64,000 bases of DNA, taken from positions 62,001 through 126,000 of the forward strand of contig JAWLAZ010000004.1 of NCBI GenBank assembly GCA_041395205.1. Direction: 5' to 3'. The position numbers and the translations under genes are program-made. The notes beneath the pieces are model-generated. The model worked only from the letters and a program-made list of their open reading frames with translations. It searched no databases and was not told where the DNA came from. Below, piece by piece: positions 1 to 10,618 of this stretch. How positions within the stretch are numbered: position 1 is the stretch's first letter; each line of letters begins with the position of its first letter. Source of the stretch: JAHEFU01 sp041395205 (GTDB lineage: Bacteria; 4484-113; JAFGCY01).

Positions 1-1
1 C

Positions 2-1174
2 ACCGGCAAGCGGCCCTTCACCTTCCTGCTCACCGGCCGGCAGTTCCTTTCCTACCCGACCCGCAGCTGGACGGACGCCAGGGGTCAGGAGCATCAGATC
101 GGGGACCTGAAGATCTATGACATGACCGGCGAGAGCCCGCAGGTGATCTTCGACCTGCCAAACGTCGCCGACCTCTCCTTCCAGGCCAAGGGAGCCCTGA
201 CCGCCAGCAACCTGCTGTGGCAGCCGGCGGACCACTATCTGAATACTGAAGGCAAGTACCCGCTGAAGTACAACTACTTCATCGTGCGTCAGGACCAGAC
301 GGGCAAGTACGACATCTTCCATCACCTGGAGCTGCTGCCTGACAATGGCCTGGTGGAGGCCGCACGCTACAACAACCGCGCCATTTACTACTACATGCAT
401 GACGATCTGATGGGTGCCATCAACGCCATGTCCAAGGCCAACATCATCACGGACCGCGACCAGTCGATCATCCTGTCCAATACCGACTTCCTCAAGAGTG
501 AGCTGGCGGACATCGAGTACCAGGCGGAACACAACCCCGACCCGCTCGTGGATGAGGCCCGCATGTACTTCTGGTCCGGGCAGTACCAGCCGGCACTGCG
601 CGTGCTGGAGACCCGCCAGCGTTACATGAGTGATGCGGACTGGGCCCTGAGTGCGCTGTGCCTGGCGAAGCTCAAGCGCTGGCCGGAAGCTGACAACATC
701 ACCGCCGAACTCAGGCGTCGGGATGTACCCTGGCTCGGGGACTTCCTTTCAGACCTGCTGGACATAGCTGAACTGCAGCGCCTGCCACGGGTGCTGGAGG
801 TGCAGATGCGCGCGATGGAGGCGCTGGATCCTTCCCACCCGGCACTCATTGCAGCCAAGGCCAGGATCCTGCTCGGGGCCGGTCAGACAGCCGAAGCGCA
901 GCGCATGCTGGAAGGTTACCTGGCTCGCCGTCCTGATCGTGAGGTGGACGAGGCCCGTTATGAATTGTACGGGATCTACCATGCGGCCGGTGATCAGGCC
1001 GGAATGGAGCGCCTGCTCGGGGAACTGCGGCAGGGCCAGATAACCGACCTGCGGGACTACGTGAATCTCAAGGATTACCATGACTTCAGCGTGGTGATGG
1101 AGGAGCTGGAAGTCGACCAGACCGAATTCATCAAGAGTCCGAAGAACCCGCTGCAGGATCTCACCGTGCAGTAA
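2..1174 (+). CDS. Partial TPR-like protein, N-terminus outside the window
   Basis: The frame is open from base 2, so the start codon lies upstream of the window; about 390 residues are visible. The first part is beta-rich (LLTGRQFLSYPTRSW). The C-terminal half consists of alanine/leucine-rich helical pairs spaced like tetratricopeptide repeats, for example FWSGQYQPALRVLETRQ and LLGAGQTAEAQRMLEGYL. TPR folds usually mediate protein-protein contacts; no catalytic motif is seen. I do not recognise the family. The TAA stop lies inside TAAAAT, 9 nt before the folD start, so the two genes are tightly packed on the same strand. Confidence 0.6.
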   Translation, partial: TGKRPFTFLLTGRQFLSYPTRSWTDARGQEHQIGDLKIYDMTGESPQVIFDLPNVADLSFQAKGALTASNLLWQPADHYLNTEGKYPLKYNYFIVRQDQTGKYDIFHHLELLPDNGLVEAARYNNRAIYYYMHDDLMGAINAMSKANIITDRDQSIILSNTDFLKSELADIEYQAEHNPDPLVDEARMYFWSGQYQPALRVLETRQRYMSDADWALSALCLAKLKRWPEADNITAELRRRDVPWLGDFLSDLLDIAELQRLPRVLEVQMRAMEALDPSHPALIAAKARILLGAGQTAEAQRMLEGYLARRPDREVDEARYELYGIYHAAGDQAGMERLLGELRQGQITDLRDYVNLKDYHDFSVVMEELEVDQTEFIKSPKNPLQDLTVQ

Positions 1175-1183
1175 AATTGCCGC

Positions 1184-2086
1184 GTGGCAAAGCTCCTCGA
1201 CGGCAAACTGGCAGCAAAATCCATCCGCATGCGCCTGCGCAGGCAGATCCGGCGCTGGGTCGCGGATGGTCATCCCCAGCCTCATGCCGTATTCATGCAG
1301 GTCGGTGACAACCCCGCCAGCTCACAGTACGTCGGACTGAAGAACCGCCAGGCAGAGAAGATCGGCTGCCGCTCGACGATTGAACGCCTGCCGGAGGACA
1401 CCACCCAGCAGCAGCTGCTGGCACGCCTCGCGATCCACAATGCCGACCCCGGCGTGCACAGCATCCTCGTGCAGCTGCCGCTGCCGGCGCATATGGACGA
1501 GCAGCAGGTGGCGGAGTCGATCTCACCTATGAAGGACGTAGACTGCTTCCACCCGGAGAACGTCGGGCGCGTGGCCCTCGGCCTGCCGGCTCCGCGTCCC
1601 GCCACTCCGCAGGGCATCATCAACCTGCTGGATGCCGCCGGGATCGAGCTGCAGGGCAGGCACGCCGTGGTGTTGGGGCGCAGCAATCTCGTCGGCAAGC
1701 CGCTGGGCCTGCTGCTGCTGGAGCGCAACTGCACGGTCTGCTACTGCCACAGCCGCACTCCCGATATCGGGGCGGTCACGCGCCAGGCGGACATCCTGAT
1801 CAGCGCGGCGGGCCGTGCCGGGCTGGTGACCGGTGACATGGTGAAGCAGGGCGTGGTGGCGGTGGATGTCGGTACGAACTTCGTGCACATCCTCGATGAT
1901 TCAGGCGAGCCGGAGTATGACGAGAAGGGCGAGCCGCGCATGCAGCTCGTGGGCGACCTGCTGTTCGACGAGGTGGCGGAGAAGGCCAGCTGGATCAGCC
2001 CGGTACCGGGCGGCGTCGGCCCGATGACGATCGCCACGGTGCTGGAGAACACCGTCGCACTCTACAGGCGGATCGAGGGACTGTAG
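1184..2086 (+). CDS. folD: Bifunctional methylenetetrahydrofolate dehydrogenase/cyclohydrolase FolD
   Basis: FolD interconverts 5,10-methylene-, 5,10-methenyl- and 10-formyl-tetrahydrofolate in the cytosol, using NADP. The 300-residue length is typical. The folate-site Tyr and catalytic Lys fall in SSQYVGLKNRQAEKIG (Tyr49, Lys53), followed by the conserved GVHSILVQLPLPAHMD and KDVDCFHPENVG. The dinucleotide-binding part has VVLGRSNLVGKPLGLLL and the C-terminal ISPVPGGVGPMTIA. The start is GTG; there is no Shine-Dalgarno sequence, but TAAAAT lies 6 nt upstream, which would fit a leaderless transcript, although the hexamer includes the preceding stop codon. A GGAGG hairpin repeat begins immediately after the stop. 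Confidence 0.95.
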   Translation: MAKLLDGKLAAKSIRMRLRRQIRRWVADGHPQPHAVFMQVGDNPASSQYVGLKNRQAEKIGCRSTIERLPEDTTQQQLLARLAIHNADPGVHSILVQLPLPAHMDEQQVAESISPMKDVDCFHPENVGRVALGLPAPRPATPQGIINLLDAAGIELQGRHAVVLGRSNLVGKPLGLLLLERNCTVCYCHSRTPDIGAVTRQADILISAAGRAGLVTGDMVKQGVVAVDVGTNFVHILDDSGEPEYDEKGEPRMQLVGDLLFDEVAEKASWISPVPGGVGPMTIATVLENTVALYRRIEGL

Positions 2087-2114
2087 GGAGGTGCGACACT
2101 TGCTGTCGTACAAC
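2087..2114 (+). repeat. GGAGG hairpin repeat after folD stop
   Basis: GGAGG starts at the base after the folD TAG. A 7-bp stem (GTGCGAC with GTCGTAC, one G-U pair) encloses a 7-nt loop, and the unit ends in CAAC. It belongs to a family of units found at gene ends across this window. Confidence 0.7.
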
Positions 2115-2159
2115 CCACAGATTCACATTGCCATTATTGTGCGACTCGCGCCACACCGC

Positions 2160-2393
2160 CTAATCCGGCAGCTGAGCCTTGCCCGAATGGATGATGCTGA
2201 TCCGGTCGAGGATCTCACGGCCCTTGGCAACATGCCCGAGCGCGGCCACCTTGTGTGCGCAGCCCGCCGGCACATCGCGATTGCCGAAATGCGTGGCGCT
2301 CACCCGGCAGTGTGCGGCGGCATTCTCGAACTCTTCAGCCGCCTGGCTGAACAGCTCCGCCACTTCGATCGGTGTCACATCGTTGTCAGGCAT
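2160..2393 (-). CDS. Small hypothetical protein in operon with cysS
   Basis: This 77-residue protein starts 3 nt after the cysS stop codon, with an AAGGGG Shine-Dalgarno sequence overlapping the cysS terminus, so translation is probably coupled. The N-terminal half is acidic and helical (EVAELFSQAAEEFENAAAH). The C-terminal half contains a Cys and several His residues (HFGNRDVPAGCAHKVAAL). No signal peptide or membrane segment is seen. I do not recognise the family; position suggests it is made together with cysteinyl-tRNA synthetase, but that does not fix a function. Confidence 0.6.
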   Translation of the reverse strand: MPDNDVTPIEVAELFSQAAEEFENAAAHCRVSATHFGNRDVPAGCAHKVAALGHVAKGREILDRISIIHSGKAQLPD

Positions 2394-2396
2394 TGA

Positions 2397-3947
2397 TCAC
2401 CCCTTGAGTTTCCAGCGCGCACCCTCGGCGGTGTCCTCCACTTCGAGTCCGCACTGTGCGAACAGGTCGCGCAGCATGTCCGCCCTGGCCCAGTCCTTGT
2501 CAGCGCGGGCCTGGCCTCGGGCCTCAACCAGTCTGTCAATGAAGGCATCCTGGGCCGCCGTGTCGGCACTGCCGCCGACCGGGAAGCAGTCCGTGGCCAG
2601 CTGCGGGTAGAGCAGTTCATTCGGGCGTTCGATGCCGAGTACGTACAGGTGCCGGGTCAGGCAGCGGTAGGCCGCCAGCACGGAGGGCATGTCGTCCGCT
2701 GACTCGATGCCGTTCTTGTACAGCTCATTTACATATTCAAACATCGCGGCCGTGGCCTGCGGGCTGTTCACGTCGTCATCCATCGCCTCGCGGAACTTGG
2801 CGATGAACTTCGTTGCCAGATCACCATACTGCCCATACTCATAGTAATGGCGCAGGCGCGGCACGCGCGTCTCCGGCTCACGCAGCGAGGCGTAGTCCCC
2901 CCGCGCCGGCACACCCTCGGCAACATCCTCCCATCTGGAGAGACGTCCCTCAAGGATATCCAGCAGGTTCGTGATCTTGCGGTAGCCCTCGGCAGCGCTG
3001 TCGATCAGCTCGCCGCTGAAGGCCAGCTTGGTGCGGTAGTGGTTCATCGCGTAGAACCAGCGCAGCTTGTCATAGCTGTGGCGCGCAAGCAGGTCCGGCA
3101 CGCCGACCACGTTGCCAAGCGACTTGCTCATCTTCTCGCCGCGCAGGTCGAGGTGCTCGGGGTGCATCCAGTACTTCACCCAGGTCGAGCAGCCGCACAG
3201 CGGCTCGCTCTGGGCGATCTCGTTCTCATGGTGCGGGAACATGTTGTCAACGGCCCCGCCGTGCAGGTCGAAGGTCGCGCCGAGCGTCTCGCTGGACATC
3301 ACGGAGCATTCGATGTGCCAGCCGGGACGGCCCTGCGGCCAGTCCGGATGGCCGGTCTGCCAGCTGGGCTGCCCGCCCTCGCTCGGCTTCCAGAGCGTGA
3401 AGTCCGCCGGGTTGCGCTTGCGCGAGACATCCTCGCCGATGCGCCCGGAAGCGCCGACCTGCTGCTCCTCCACCGTGCGGCCGCTGAGCTTGCCGTAGCC
3501 GGGGAAGCTCGCCACATCGTAGAACACCTCGCCGTTGACGACGTAGGCATGGCCCTTCCCGATCAGCTGCGCCACCATTTCGATCTGCCCGCGGATGAAG
3601 TCCGTTGCGCGGGTGTAGACGGCGTAGTCCTTGATCTTCAGCATCCGGCAATCATTGCGGAAGCTGGCAATCACGCGCTCGGCGATGTCAATGCTGCCGA
3701 CGCTTTCCGTCGCCCGCTCCATCAGCCGGTCGTCGATGTCGGTGTAGTTGATCACGCTCATCACGTGGTAGCCGTTGTACTCGAGGTAGCGGCGGAACAT
3801 GTCCCAGAAGCAGTAGGTGCGGGCGTGGCCGATGTGCATGCGCGAGTAGACGGTCAGGCCGCAGGTGTAGATGCGCACGACTTCCGGCGAGGCCGGGACG
3901 AAGTCTTCTTTCTTCCGTGACAGGGTGTTGAATACGCGAAGCGCCAT
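2397..3947 (-). CDS. cysS: Cysteinyl-tRNA synthetase
   Basis: CysS charges tRNA-Cys with cysteine in the cytosol. It is a class I enzyme with a Rossmann fold and an active-site zinc. At 516 residues the length is slightly above average. Visible are the first zinc ligand and HIGH motif in YTCGLTVYSRMHIGHA (Cys29, His38-His41), later ligands in HIECSVMSS and FPHHENEIAQSE, and KMSKS (about residues 272-276) in GEKMSKSLGN. The chosen ATG gives the usual MALRVFNT N-terminus. A TAAAAT hexamer lies 7 nt upstream of it and no strong Shine-Dalgarno sequence is present, so the message may be leaderless. In-frame starts further upstream are not supported. Confidence 0.96.
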   Translation of the reverse strand: MALRVFNTLSRKKEDFVPASPEVVRIYTCGLTVYSRMHIGHARTYCFWDMFRRYLEYNGYHVMSVINYTDIDDRLMERATESVGSIDIAERVIASFRNDCRMLKIKDYAVYTRATDFIRGQIEMVAQLIGKGHAYVVNGEVFYDVASFPGYGKLSGRTVEEQQVGASGRIGEDVSRKRNPADFTLWKPSEGGQPSWQTGHPDWPQGRPGWHIECSVMSSETLGATFDLHGGAVDNMFPHHENEIAQSEPLCGCSTWVKYWMHPEHLDLRGEKMSKSLGNVVGVPDLLARHSYDKLRWFYAMNHYRTKLAFSGELIDSAAEGYRKITNLLDILEGRLSRWEDVAEGVPARGDYASLREPETRVPRLRHYYEYGQYGDLATKFIAKFREAMDDDVNSPQATAAMFEYVNELYKNGIESADDMPSVLAAYRCLTRHLYVLGIERPNELLYPQLATDCFPVGGSADTAAQDAFIDRLVEARGQARADKDWARADMLRDLFAQCGLEVEDTAEGARWKLKG

Positions 3948-4200
3948 GCCGGATATTTTAGTGCCAGCCATCAGGGCACTGCAGCCGCGGCCATGCATCC
4001 CCAATTACTTGTCCGGCTGCCGGGTAGCCAGGACGAGCGAGTACATGCTCCAATTGGATCGAAGCATTGGTCAGACTGTTTTTACATTGGTTTGCAAATT
4101 CCTATGCAGAAAGGTATCCATGAGTCAATTTCCGTGCAATAATCGTTGCAATTCATTGCTGCTTAAAGGCAGATCGGAATAATTCCGGCAGGAGCACGCC

Positions 4201-5172
4201 ATGTATAACCCGGAAGTGAGCCACTACCCCTGGCTGATGATCAACTTCGCATCGATTGCCTACGATGCCCCGGATCAGATCACTAACGTGATCAAGAACA
4301 AGACCAACAATGTCTGGAATGTGCGATGGGGACCCGTGGCCCTCTACTCCGGCCTCGGTGTGATCTACAGCCTGATGTATGCAGCGGTGGAACGTGTCAC
4401 CGGCAGCTATGCCGTGATCATCCGCGGGACCACCATGGACAGCCTGGAGGCCTGGTGCGATGAGGATTTCCGCATCAAGCAGCAGCTGCCCTACAACGCC
4501 TTCGACCCGCAAGCACCGGGTGACGCCCTGATTGCCAGGGGCACGCATGACGGACTGAAGGACCTGCTGAGCATGCAGGACCAGAAACGCGGCGGGATCA
4601 GCCTGCTGGACTTCCTGTTGAATGTGCGCCCGCCGAAGGTCTATGTGGCGGGACACAGCCTGGGTGGCACGCTCACCGGCCCGATGGCCCTGCTGCTGCA
4701 GTCACGCCTGCAGGCCGTGCAGCCCTCCACCGTGGTCCAACCCTACAGCTATGCCGGTCTGACCCCCGGTAACCAGGCCTTTGCCAGCTACTTTGACGCC
4801 CGCTTCAATACCGCCGGTGCCTGGCGCTTCCACAACACGCTGGACATCGCCCCCTATCTCTGGAACAACAAGCAGGCCGTGTTCGACATCTACAATCCCT
4901 GGGGCGTGGGAATACCCACTGCCATCCGCGATGGACTGAACTACCTCACGGACGGCGCCCCACCCTATGCGCAGCTGAATGGCAATGGCTATCCGCTGCC
5001 CGGCAAGTGGGAGACACTGGACATCTTCACCTGGGAGCGGGAGGCAGCCCATCAGCATGCGAGCACGACCTACATCAAGCTGGTCGGTGACAACGCCATG
5101 CCTGATCCGCAGCCGGAAGGCAGCTGGGCCCGGCAGATGTGGAATGCCAATCTGCCGGATGAGGACTGCTGA
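4201..5172 (+). CDS. Lipase, class 3 (alpha/beta-hydrolase)
   Basis: This is a serine lipase/esterase of the fungal-lipase-like (class 3) family, predicted to hydrolyse acylglycerols or similar esters. The nucleophile elbow is VAGHSLGGTL (Ser153). A conserved RGT occurs in VIIRGTTMDS as in class 3 lipases. The likely acid is the Asp of FHNTLDIAPYLW, matching the family's NxxDPVP site, and a His in EREAAHQHAS near the C-terminus would complete the triad. No signal peptide is obvious, so the location is uncertain. AGGAG lies 6 nt before the ATG. The flanking cysS is transcribed away from it. Confidence 0.85.
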   Translation: MYNPEVSHYPWLMINFASIAYDAPDQITNVIKNKTNNVWNVRWGPVALYSGLGVIYSLMYAAVERVTGSYAVIIRGTTMDSLEAWCDEDFRIKQQLPYNAFDPQAPGDALIARGTHDGLKDLLSMQDQKRGGISLLDFLLNVRPPKVYVAGHSLGGTLTGPMALLLQSRLQAVQPSTVVQPYSYAGLTPGNQAFASYFDARFNTAGAWRFHNTLDIAPYLWNNKQAVFDIYNPWGVGIPTAIRDGLNYLTDGAPPYAQLNGNGYPLPGKWETLDIFTWEREAAHQHASTTYIKLVGDNAMPDPQPEGSWARQMWNANLPDEDC

Positions 5173-5338
5173 CGCTGCGTCCTGAGTAGTAATCCGATCT
5201 GAAGCCAGGCAGAGACTACTGCCACCCCGCGAGTGCAGGTACTGAACCGGTCGCCGGAAAGATGAATCTTCCTGCCTGATAGCGAAGCAGAAAGGCTACC
5301 GAACCTGTTCGCTCTCCCATGGCTCAATATAAGCAGCA

Positions 5339-5908
5339 ATGCATGAGCTGATCGACAGATGCCGCAATGGTGACAGGGAAGCTTTTTCCGAGCTGGTACA
5401 GCAGCTCCATCCCTGGGCCCTGCGGTACTGCGCAGCCATGCTGCCTGACGAGAGTCTGGCACGGGACGCCGTGCAGGAATCCATGGTGCTGCTGTTCCAG
5501 CGCATCGGGCAGCTGCGCAGCAACAGCGCTCTGCTGCCCTGGCTGCGCAGCATCCTCAGAAGCCAGGTCCTCAGGATCATGCGTGGCGCTCAGCCTGCTG
5601 AACTGAGTGGCGCTGAGCCGGCCGGCAGCGGGACTGACGCCCAGCAGGAACTGGAACTTGATTCGCTGCGGCAAGCGGTCAACAGGGCGATATCTGCATT
5701 GCCAACGGTCAATCGCGAGACGGTGGAACTCTTCTACATCCAGGAGCGCAGCGTGGCAGAAGTCTCGCTGCAGCTCGCCGTGCCGGAAGGCACAGTCAAG
5801 CGCCGCCTGCATGATTCACGCAGGCTGCTCAGGGATCTGCTGCCGCGCGAGGGCATCACGAAGGGAAGCCTGCTGCCCTCGGACAGTGACGAGAACATCA
5901 ATCTATGA
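5339..5908 (+). CDS. ECF-type RNA polymerase sigma factor
   Basis: An extracytoplasmic-function sigma-70 family protein of 189 residues, the usual size. Region 2 covers about residues 1-85 (IDRCRNGDREAFSELV, DAVQESMVLLFQRI). Region 4 covers about 120-180 with the DNA-binding helix-turn-helix VAEVSLQLAVPEGTVKRRLH. It should direct RNA polymerase to a small regulon. No anti-sigma factor is adjacent; instead a PilT-like ATPase starts 13 nt downstream, so the two are probably co-transcribed. Region 2 and region 4 are joined by a short polar linker, as is normal. Confidence 0.9.
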   Translation: MHELIDRCRNGDREAFSELVQQLHPWALRYCAAMLPDESLARDAVQESMVLLFQRIGQLRSNSALLPWLRSILRSQVLRIMRGAQPAELSGAEPAGSGTDAQQELELDSLRQAVNRAISALPTVNRETVELFYIQERSVAEVSLQLAVPEGTVKRRLHDSRRLLRDLLPREGITKGSLLPSDSDENINL

Positions 5909-5921
5909 AACGGAGCAAGCG

Positions 5922-6998
5922 ATGCTGGTACAAGTCAAGCCTAGTGATGAAATCCGGAAACTGCTGCGGCCGATGGTCAGCAGCGAAGCCCAGGAAATGC
6001 TGATGCTGGCGGGCGAGCCTCCAGCCCTGCGCATCCATGGAACGCTGGTGCGCCAGGGCGAGGAACCGCTGGACCCGGCTGAGCTGACGAGCATGGCAGC
6101 GCAGCTGTTCGGCGAGGAAGCGGTGGCTGGCCTCGGCGGCAGCACCGGCCTGCTGCGGGGGATTGCCAACATTGATGGTTCGGCCTACGGGCGCGCCGGT
6201 GAGAATCTGCGCATCATGTTCACTGCCAGCCGCAGCGGCGGCGAAGTCTCACTTGCAGCACGGATGGCAGCCTACCGGATTGTCGGCCCGGACCAGATCG
6301 GCCTGCCGCAGGCCGTGCTCGATGCGGCGGATGCACCCAGCGGCCTGCTGATCTTCACCGGTCCGACCGGCAGCGGCAAGACCTCCGCAGCGGCGGCGGT
6401 GCTGGAGCACCTGAATGCCACGAAGCCACTGCACATCTGCCTGATGGATGATCCCATGCAGTTCCAGCTGCAGCCCAAACTGAGCATCGTCCAGCACAAG
6501 GATCTGCACATCGACATGCCGGACTTCGTTTCCGGGATGCGCGCCGCAATGGCCCAGGACATAGACGTGATCTACCTTGCGGAGATCCGCACGCTGGAGG
6601 AACTACGCATGTGCCTGACAATCGCCCAGACCGGCCATCTCGTGATCACGGTTCTGCATGCCAACACGGCACTGGACGCCGTGGAACGAATCCGCCGCGC
6701 CTTCCCGGATGAGGACAACGGCGCCGGCAGGCGTGACCTTGCCGATGCACTGCGCTGTGTCACCGCCCTGCGCCTGCTGCGCCGCAGCTCGGGCCAGGGA
6801 CGCGTGGCGGCCTATGAGGTGCTGATACCGGATGAGGAGATGCGCGAGGCGATTGCCAGCGGCAATGCTCTGCAGGATCACGCTTCAAAACTGCCGCAGG
6901 GCAGCCAGTCCTTCGCTGACAGCCTGTCCGCCCTGCTGGAGTCCGGTGCAGTGACTCAGGCGGAAGTGGACCGGGTGCAGAGGGAACTCGGCAGCTGA
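5922..6998 (+). CDS. PilT-like type IV pilus retraction ATPase
   Basis: A 358-residue ATPase of the PilT/VirB11 secretion superfamily; PilT hexamers depolymerise type IV pili from the cytoplasmic side. Walker A is GPTGSGKT (residues 147-154). The Asp box reads DDP where PilT normally has EDP. Walker B is VIYLAEIR, and the His box is TGHLVITVLHA, equivalent to the TGHLVFGTLHT of canonical PilT. The ATG follows the sigma factor stop by 13 nt; an upstream in-frame extension overlapping the sigma gene has no support. No pilin or other pilus gene is nearby, so the role in pilus retraction is inferred from family only. Confidence 0.82.
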   Translation: MLVQVKPSDEIRKLLRPMVSSEAQEMLMLAGEPPALRIHGTLVRQGEEPLDPAELTSMAAQLFGEEAVAGLGGSTGLLRGIANIDGSAYGRAGENLRIMFTASRSGGEVSLAARMAAYRIVGPDQIGLPQAVLDAADAPSGLLIFTGPTGSGKTSAAAAVLEHLNATKPLHICLMDDPMQFQLQPKLSIVQHKDLHIDMPDFVSGMRAAMAQDIDVIYLAEIRTLEELRMCLTIAQTGHLVITVLHANTALDAVERIRRAFPDEDNGAGRRDLADALRCVTALRLLRRSSGQGRVAAYEVLIPDEEMREAIASGNALQDHASKLPQGSQSFADSLSALLESGAVTQAEVDRVQRELGS

Positions 6999-7153
6999 GC
7001 CGGCAGGCTTGACAGGTATGAGCGGATAGCTGATCATCGGGAAGCATGAAGAGTAAGGAGTCGGCGAGTGGTTCTTGAGAGCCACTTGGCCCTGTCGGTC
7101 CTGGGCCGACACTCCTTCCTTCCAGGCAGGCACGGGGCAAGGACGGGAGCAGT

Positions 7154-7705
7154 ATGAAATACGACATCAACGAAAGCATTGCCATCCTGGAGCGCACACC
7201 GGCTGTGCTGCACAGCCTGCTCAGTGGGCTGCCGGGCTGCTGGACGCAGGCAACGGAAGGCGGGGAAAGCTGGAGCGCATACGACATCCTCGGGCACCTG
7301 ATCCACGGCGAGCGGACGGACTGGGTGCAGCGCACCCAGCACATCCTCGAGCATGGGGAATCAAAGCCGTTTGAGCCATTCGACCGCTTCGCCCAGTTCG
7401 CGGATTCACAGGACAAATCACTGGATCAGCTGCTGGACGAATTCACGGAACTGCGCGCGGCGAACATTGCCAGCTTAAGGAAAATCGCAATCAGCGAGGA
7501 GCAACTCCCGCTGAAAGGCAGCCACCCCGCGCTCGGCACAGTCACCCTATCCCAGCTGCTGGCAAGCTGGACCGTGCATGACCTTGGGCATATCTACCAG
7601 ATGGTGCGTACGATGGCAGCGCAGTACAAGGCAGAAGTGGGTCCGTGGGTTGAGTACCTGCGGGTACTGCAGGAGAGCGGGACAGGAGGTCAGCCGCGAG
7701 GCTGA
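7154..7705 (+). CDS. DinB/YfiT-like putative metal-dependent protein
   Basis: A 183-residue four-helix-bundle protein of the DinB superfamily, which includes YfiT-like putative metalloenzymes and mycothiol/bacillithiol-dependent transferases. Metal-ligand histidines expected for the family occur in DILGHLIHGE (about residue 50) and in VHDLGHIYQ (about residue 145). The biochemical activity is unknown. GGGAG precedes the ATG. The last codons and the TGA stop are made from a GGAGG hairpin repeat, giving the C-terminus QPRG; the convergent membrane-protein gene ends with the same four residues read from the other strand. Confidence 0.8.
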   Translation: MKYDINESIAILERTPAVLHSLLSGLPGCWTQATEGGESWSAYDILGHLIHGERTDWVQRTQHILEHGESKPFEPFDRFAQFADSQDKSLDQLLDEFTELRAANIASLRKIAISEEQLPLKGSHPALGTVTLSQLLASWTVHDLGHIYQMVRTMAAQYKAEVGPWVEYLRVLQESGTGGQPRG

Positions 7706-7709
7706 CTTG
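7685..7709 (+). repeat. GGAGG hairpin repeat forming the shared end of two convergent genes
   Basis: GGAGG followed by a perfect 7-bp stem (GTCAGCC/GGCTGAC) with a GCGA loop. Because the stem is palindromic, both the plus-strand DinB gene and the minus-strand membrane-protein gene read QPRG-stop within it. Confidence 0.75.
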
Positions 7710-8511
7710 ACCAAAGCAACGAACGTAGCCTGGATAATGCAAAACCCAGAACAAAGATGGCAACTACGGACAAGGGCAGTAATGGTGTCATAGCAGATTC
7801 CGTTGCTGTGTAGTTTGCCGTACCAAACTGGAACATCCAGTCCCTGCTGCGCTGGTAGAGCATGAAACCAACCCTGGCCAGAATAAGGACAGTCATGCCA
7901 AAGATTGAATATTGCCAGATCCGGGACTGTTGACTATCAGTAAGCAGGGCAATGGCAACTAGCATGAGCGCGGCCAGTGGAAGACCTGTCCAACAGACCA
8001 CAGCCATGCAGTTTGCAATGGAGTAATCATTCAGTATGATTGCCAGTATGTAGGAAAGGACTGGAAACAGGACAAAGATGAGATAGGCAGGGATTGCCAC
8101 AAGACTGAAGCAACGCAGAAGCCACATCCGCCTGCTTCGTTCTGAAAGAGCCAAGTGCAATTCCTCAGGCAATGTGATGGAACTGGTGAATGAGCCAACG
8201 ACCATCAGAAGCAACGGCATTGCCAGTTCGTGGAAGTATGCATGGAAGACCTGCCAGAAGTACCACTGATGCACCCTGTCAGTGAAATACGGGTGCGCAT
8301 AGGATTTGAATGACGAAAAGAAGGGGGGACTCTGAATTTCATGCGGCCAGCCTACAAGCCAGATCCAGATCACATCCCAGCGACTTCCATAAAGGTGCCA
8401 GAGCCAGATGAAAATCAGTGGTGCCAACCACCACTTTGAGCATGAAAGCCAGCGCTTGACCTGCAACAAGGCCCAATCATGCATCGCTTCATTCTGTTCT
8501 CCCATCCCCAT
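7690..8511 (-). CDS. Hypothetical multi-spanning membrane protein
   Basis: An integral membrane protein of about 270 residues, rich in Trp and Phe, with five or six hydrophobic segments: WWLAPLIFIWLW near the N-terminus, then ELAMPLLLMVVG, IPAYLIFVLFPVLSYILAII, WTGLPLAALMLVAIALL, SIFGMTVLILARVGFML and LLPLSVVAIFVLGFAL. No family is recognised. The sequence is noticeably more AT-rich than its neighbours, which suggests recent acquisition. Several in-frame start codons lie within 30 nt and none has a clear Shine-Dalgarno sequence, so the start is uncertain. The 3' end lies inside a hairpin repeat and overlaps the DinB gene by 16 nt. Confidence 0.65.
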   Translation of the reverse strand: MGMGEQNEAMHDWALLQVKRWLSCSKWWLAPLIFIWLWHLYGSRWDVIWIWLVGWPHEIQSPPFFSSFKSYAHPYFTDRVHQWYFWQVFHAYFHELAMPLLLMVVGSFTSSITLPEELHLALSERSRRMWLLRCFSLVAIPAYLIFVLFPVLSYILAIILNDYSIANCMAVVCWTGLPLAALMLVAIALLTDSQQSRIWQYSIFGMTVLILARVGFMLYQRSRDWMFQFGTANYTATESAMTPLLPLSVVAIFVLGFALSRLRSLLWSSQPRG

Positions 8512-8615
8512 TGGCAATCAGACCTTTTCAACAAGGAAAAGTTCGGGGATGGGGTAAGACCCCATCCCCGGCGGGGGAGTTACCCCCTGCCCTACTTCCA
8601 AGCTTTATAGTCGAT

Positions 8616-8689
8616 GTTGCCAAGCTTACAACTTGGCCTCCCTGCCGAGCTTGCGCTCGACCTCCGGGCCTGGCTTGCGCCAGACCTCC
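8616..8689 (-). repeat. Three tandem GGAGG hairpin units after thrS
   Basis: Directly downstream of the thrS TAG, on its sense strand, are three units, each starting GGAGG. The first two have GCAA tetraloops (stems GTCTGGC/GCCAGGC and GTCGAGC/GCTCGGC). The third has the stem CCAAG/CTTGG and ends CAAC. The second unit's stem-loop recurs after asnS. Confidence 0.75.
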
Positions 8690-8690
8690 A

Positions 8691-10541
<1,851 letters not shown>

Positions 10542-10618
10542 AGCAATCTCTCCTGGGCGGCGGCAAATACGACATGCCGCGCGCGCAATCATGTTAATGG
10601 ATGGTCATTGGGGGAGTA

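Noticed and set aside
3948..4200. T-box leader in front of cysS
   Set aside because: No conserved T-box sequence or specifier stem could be recognised, and the -10-like hexamer lies next to the start codon.
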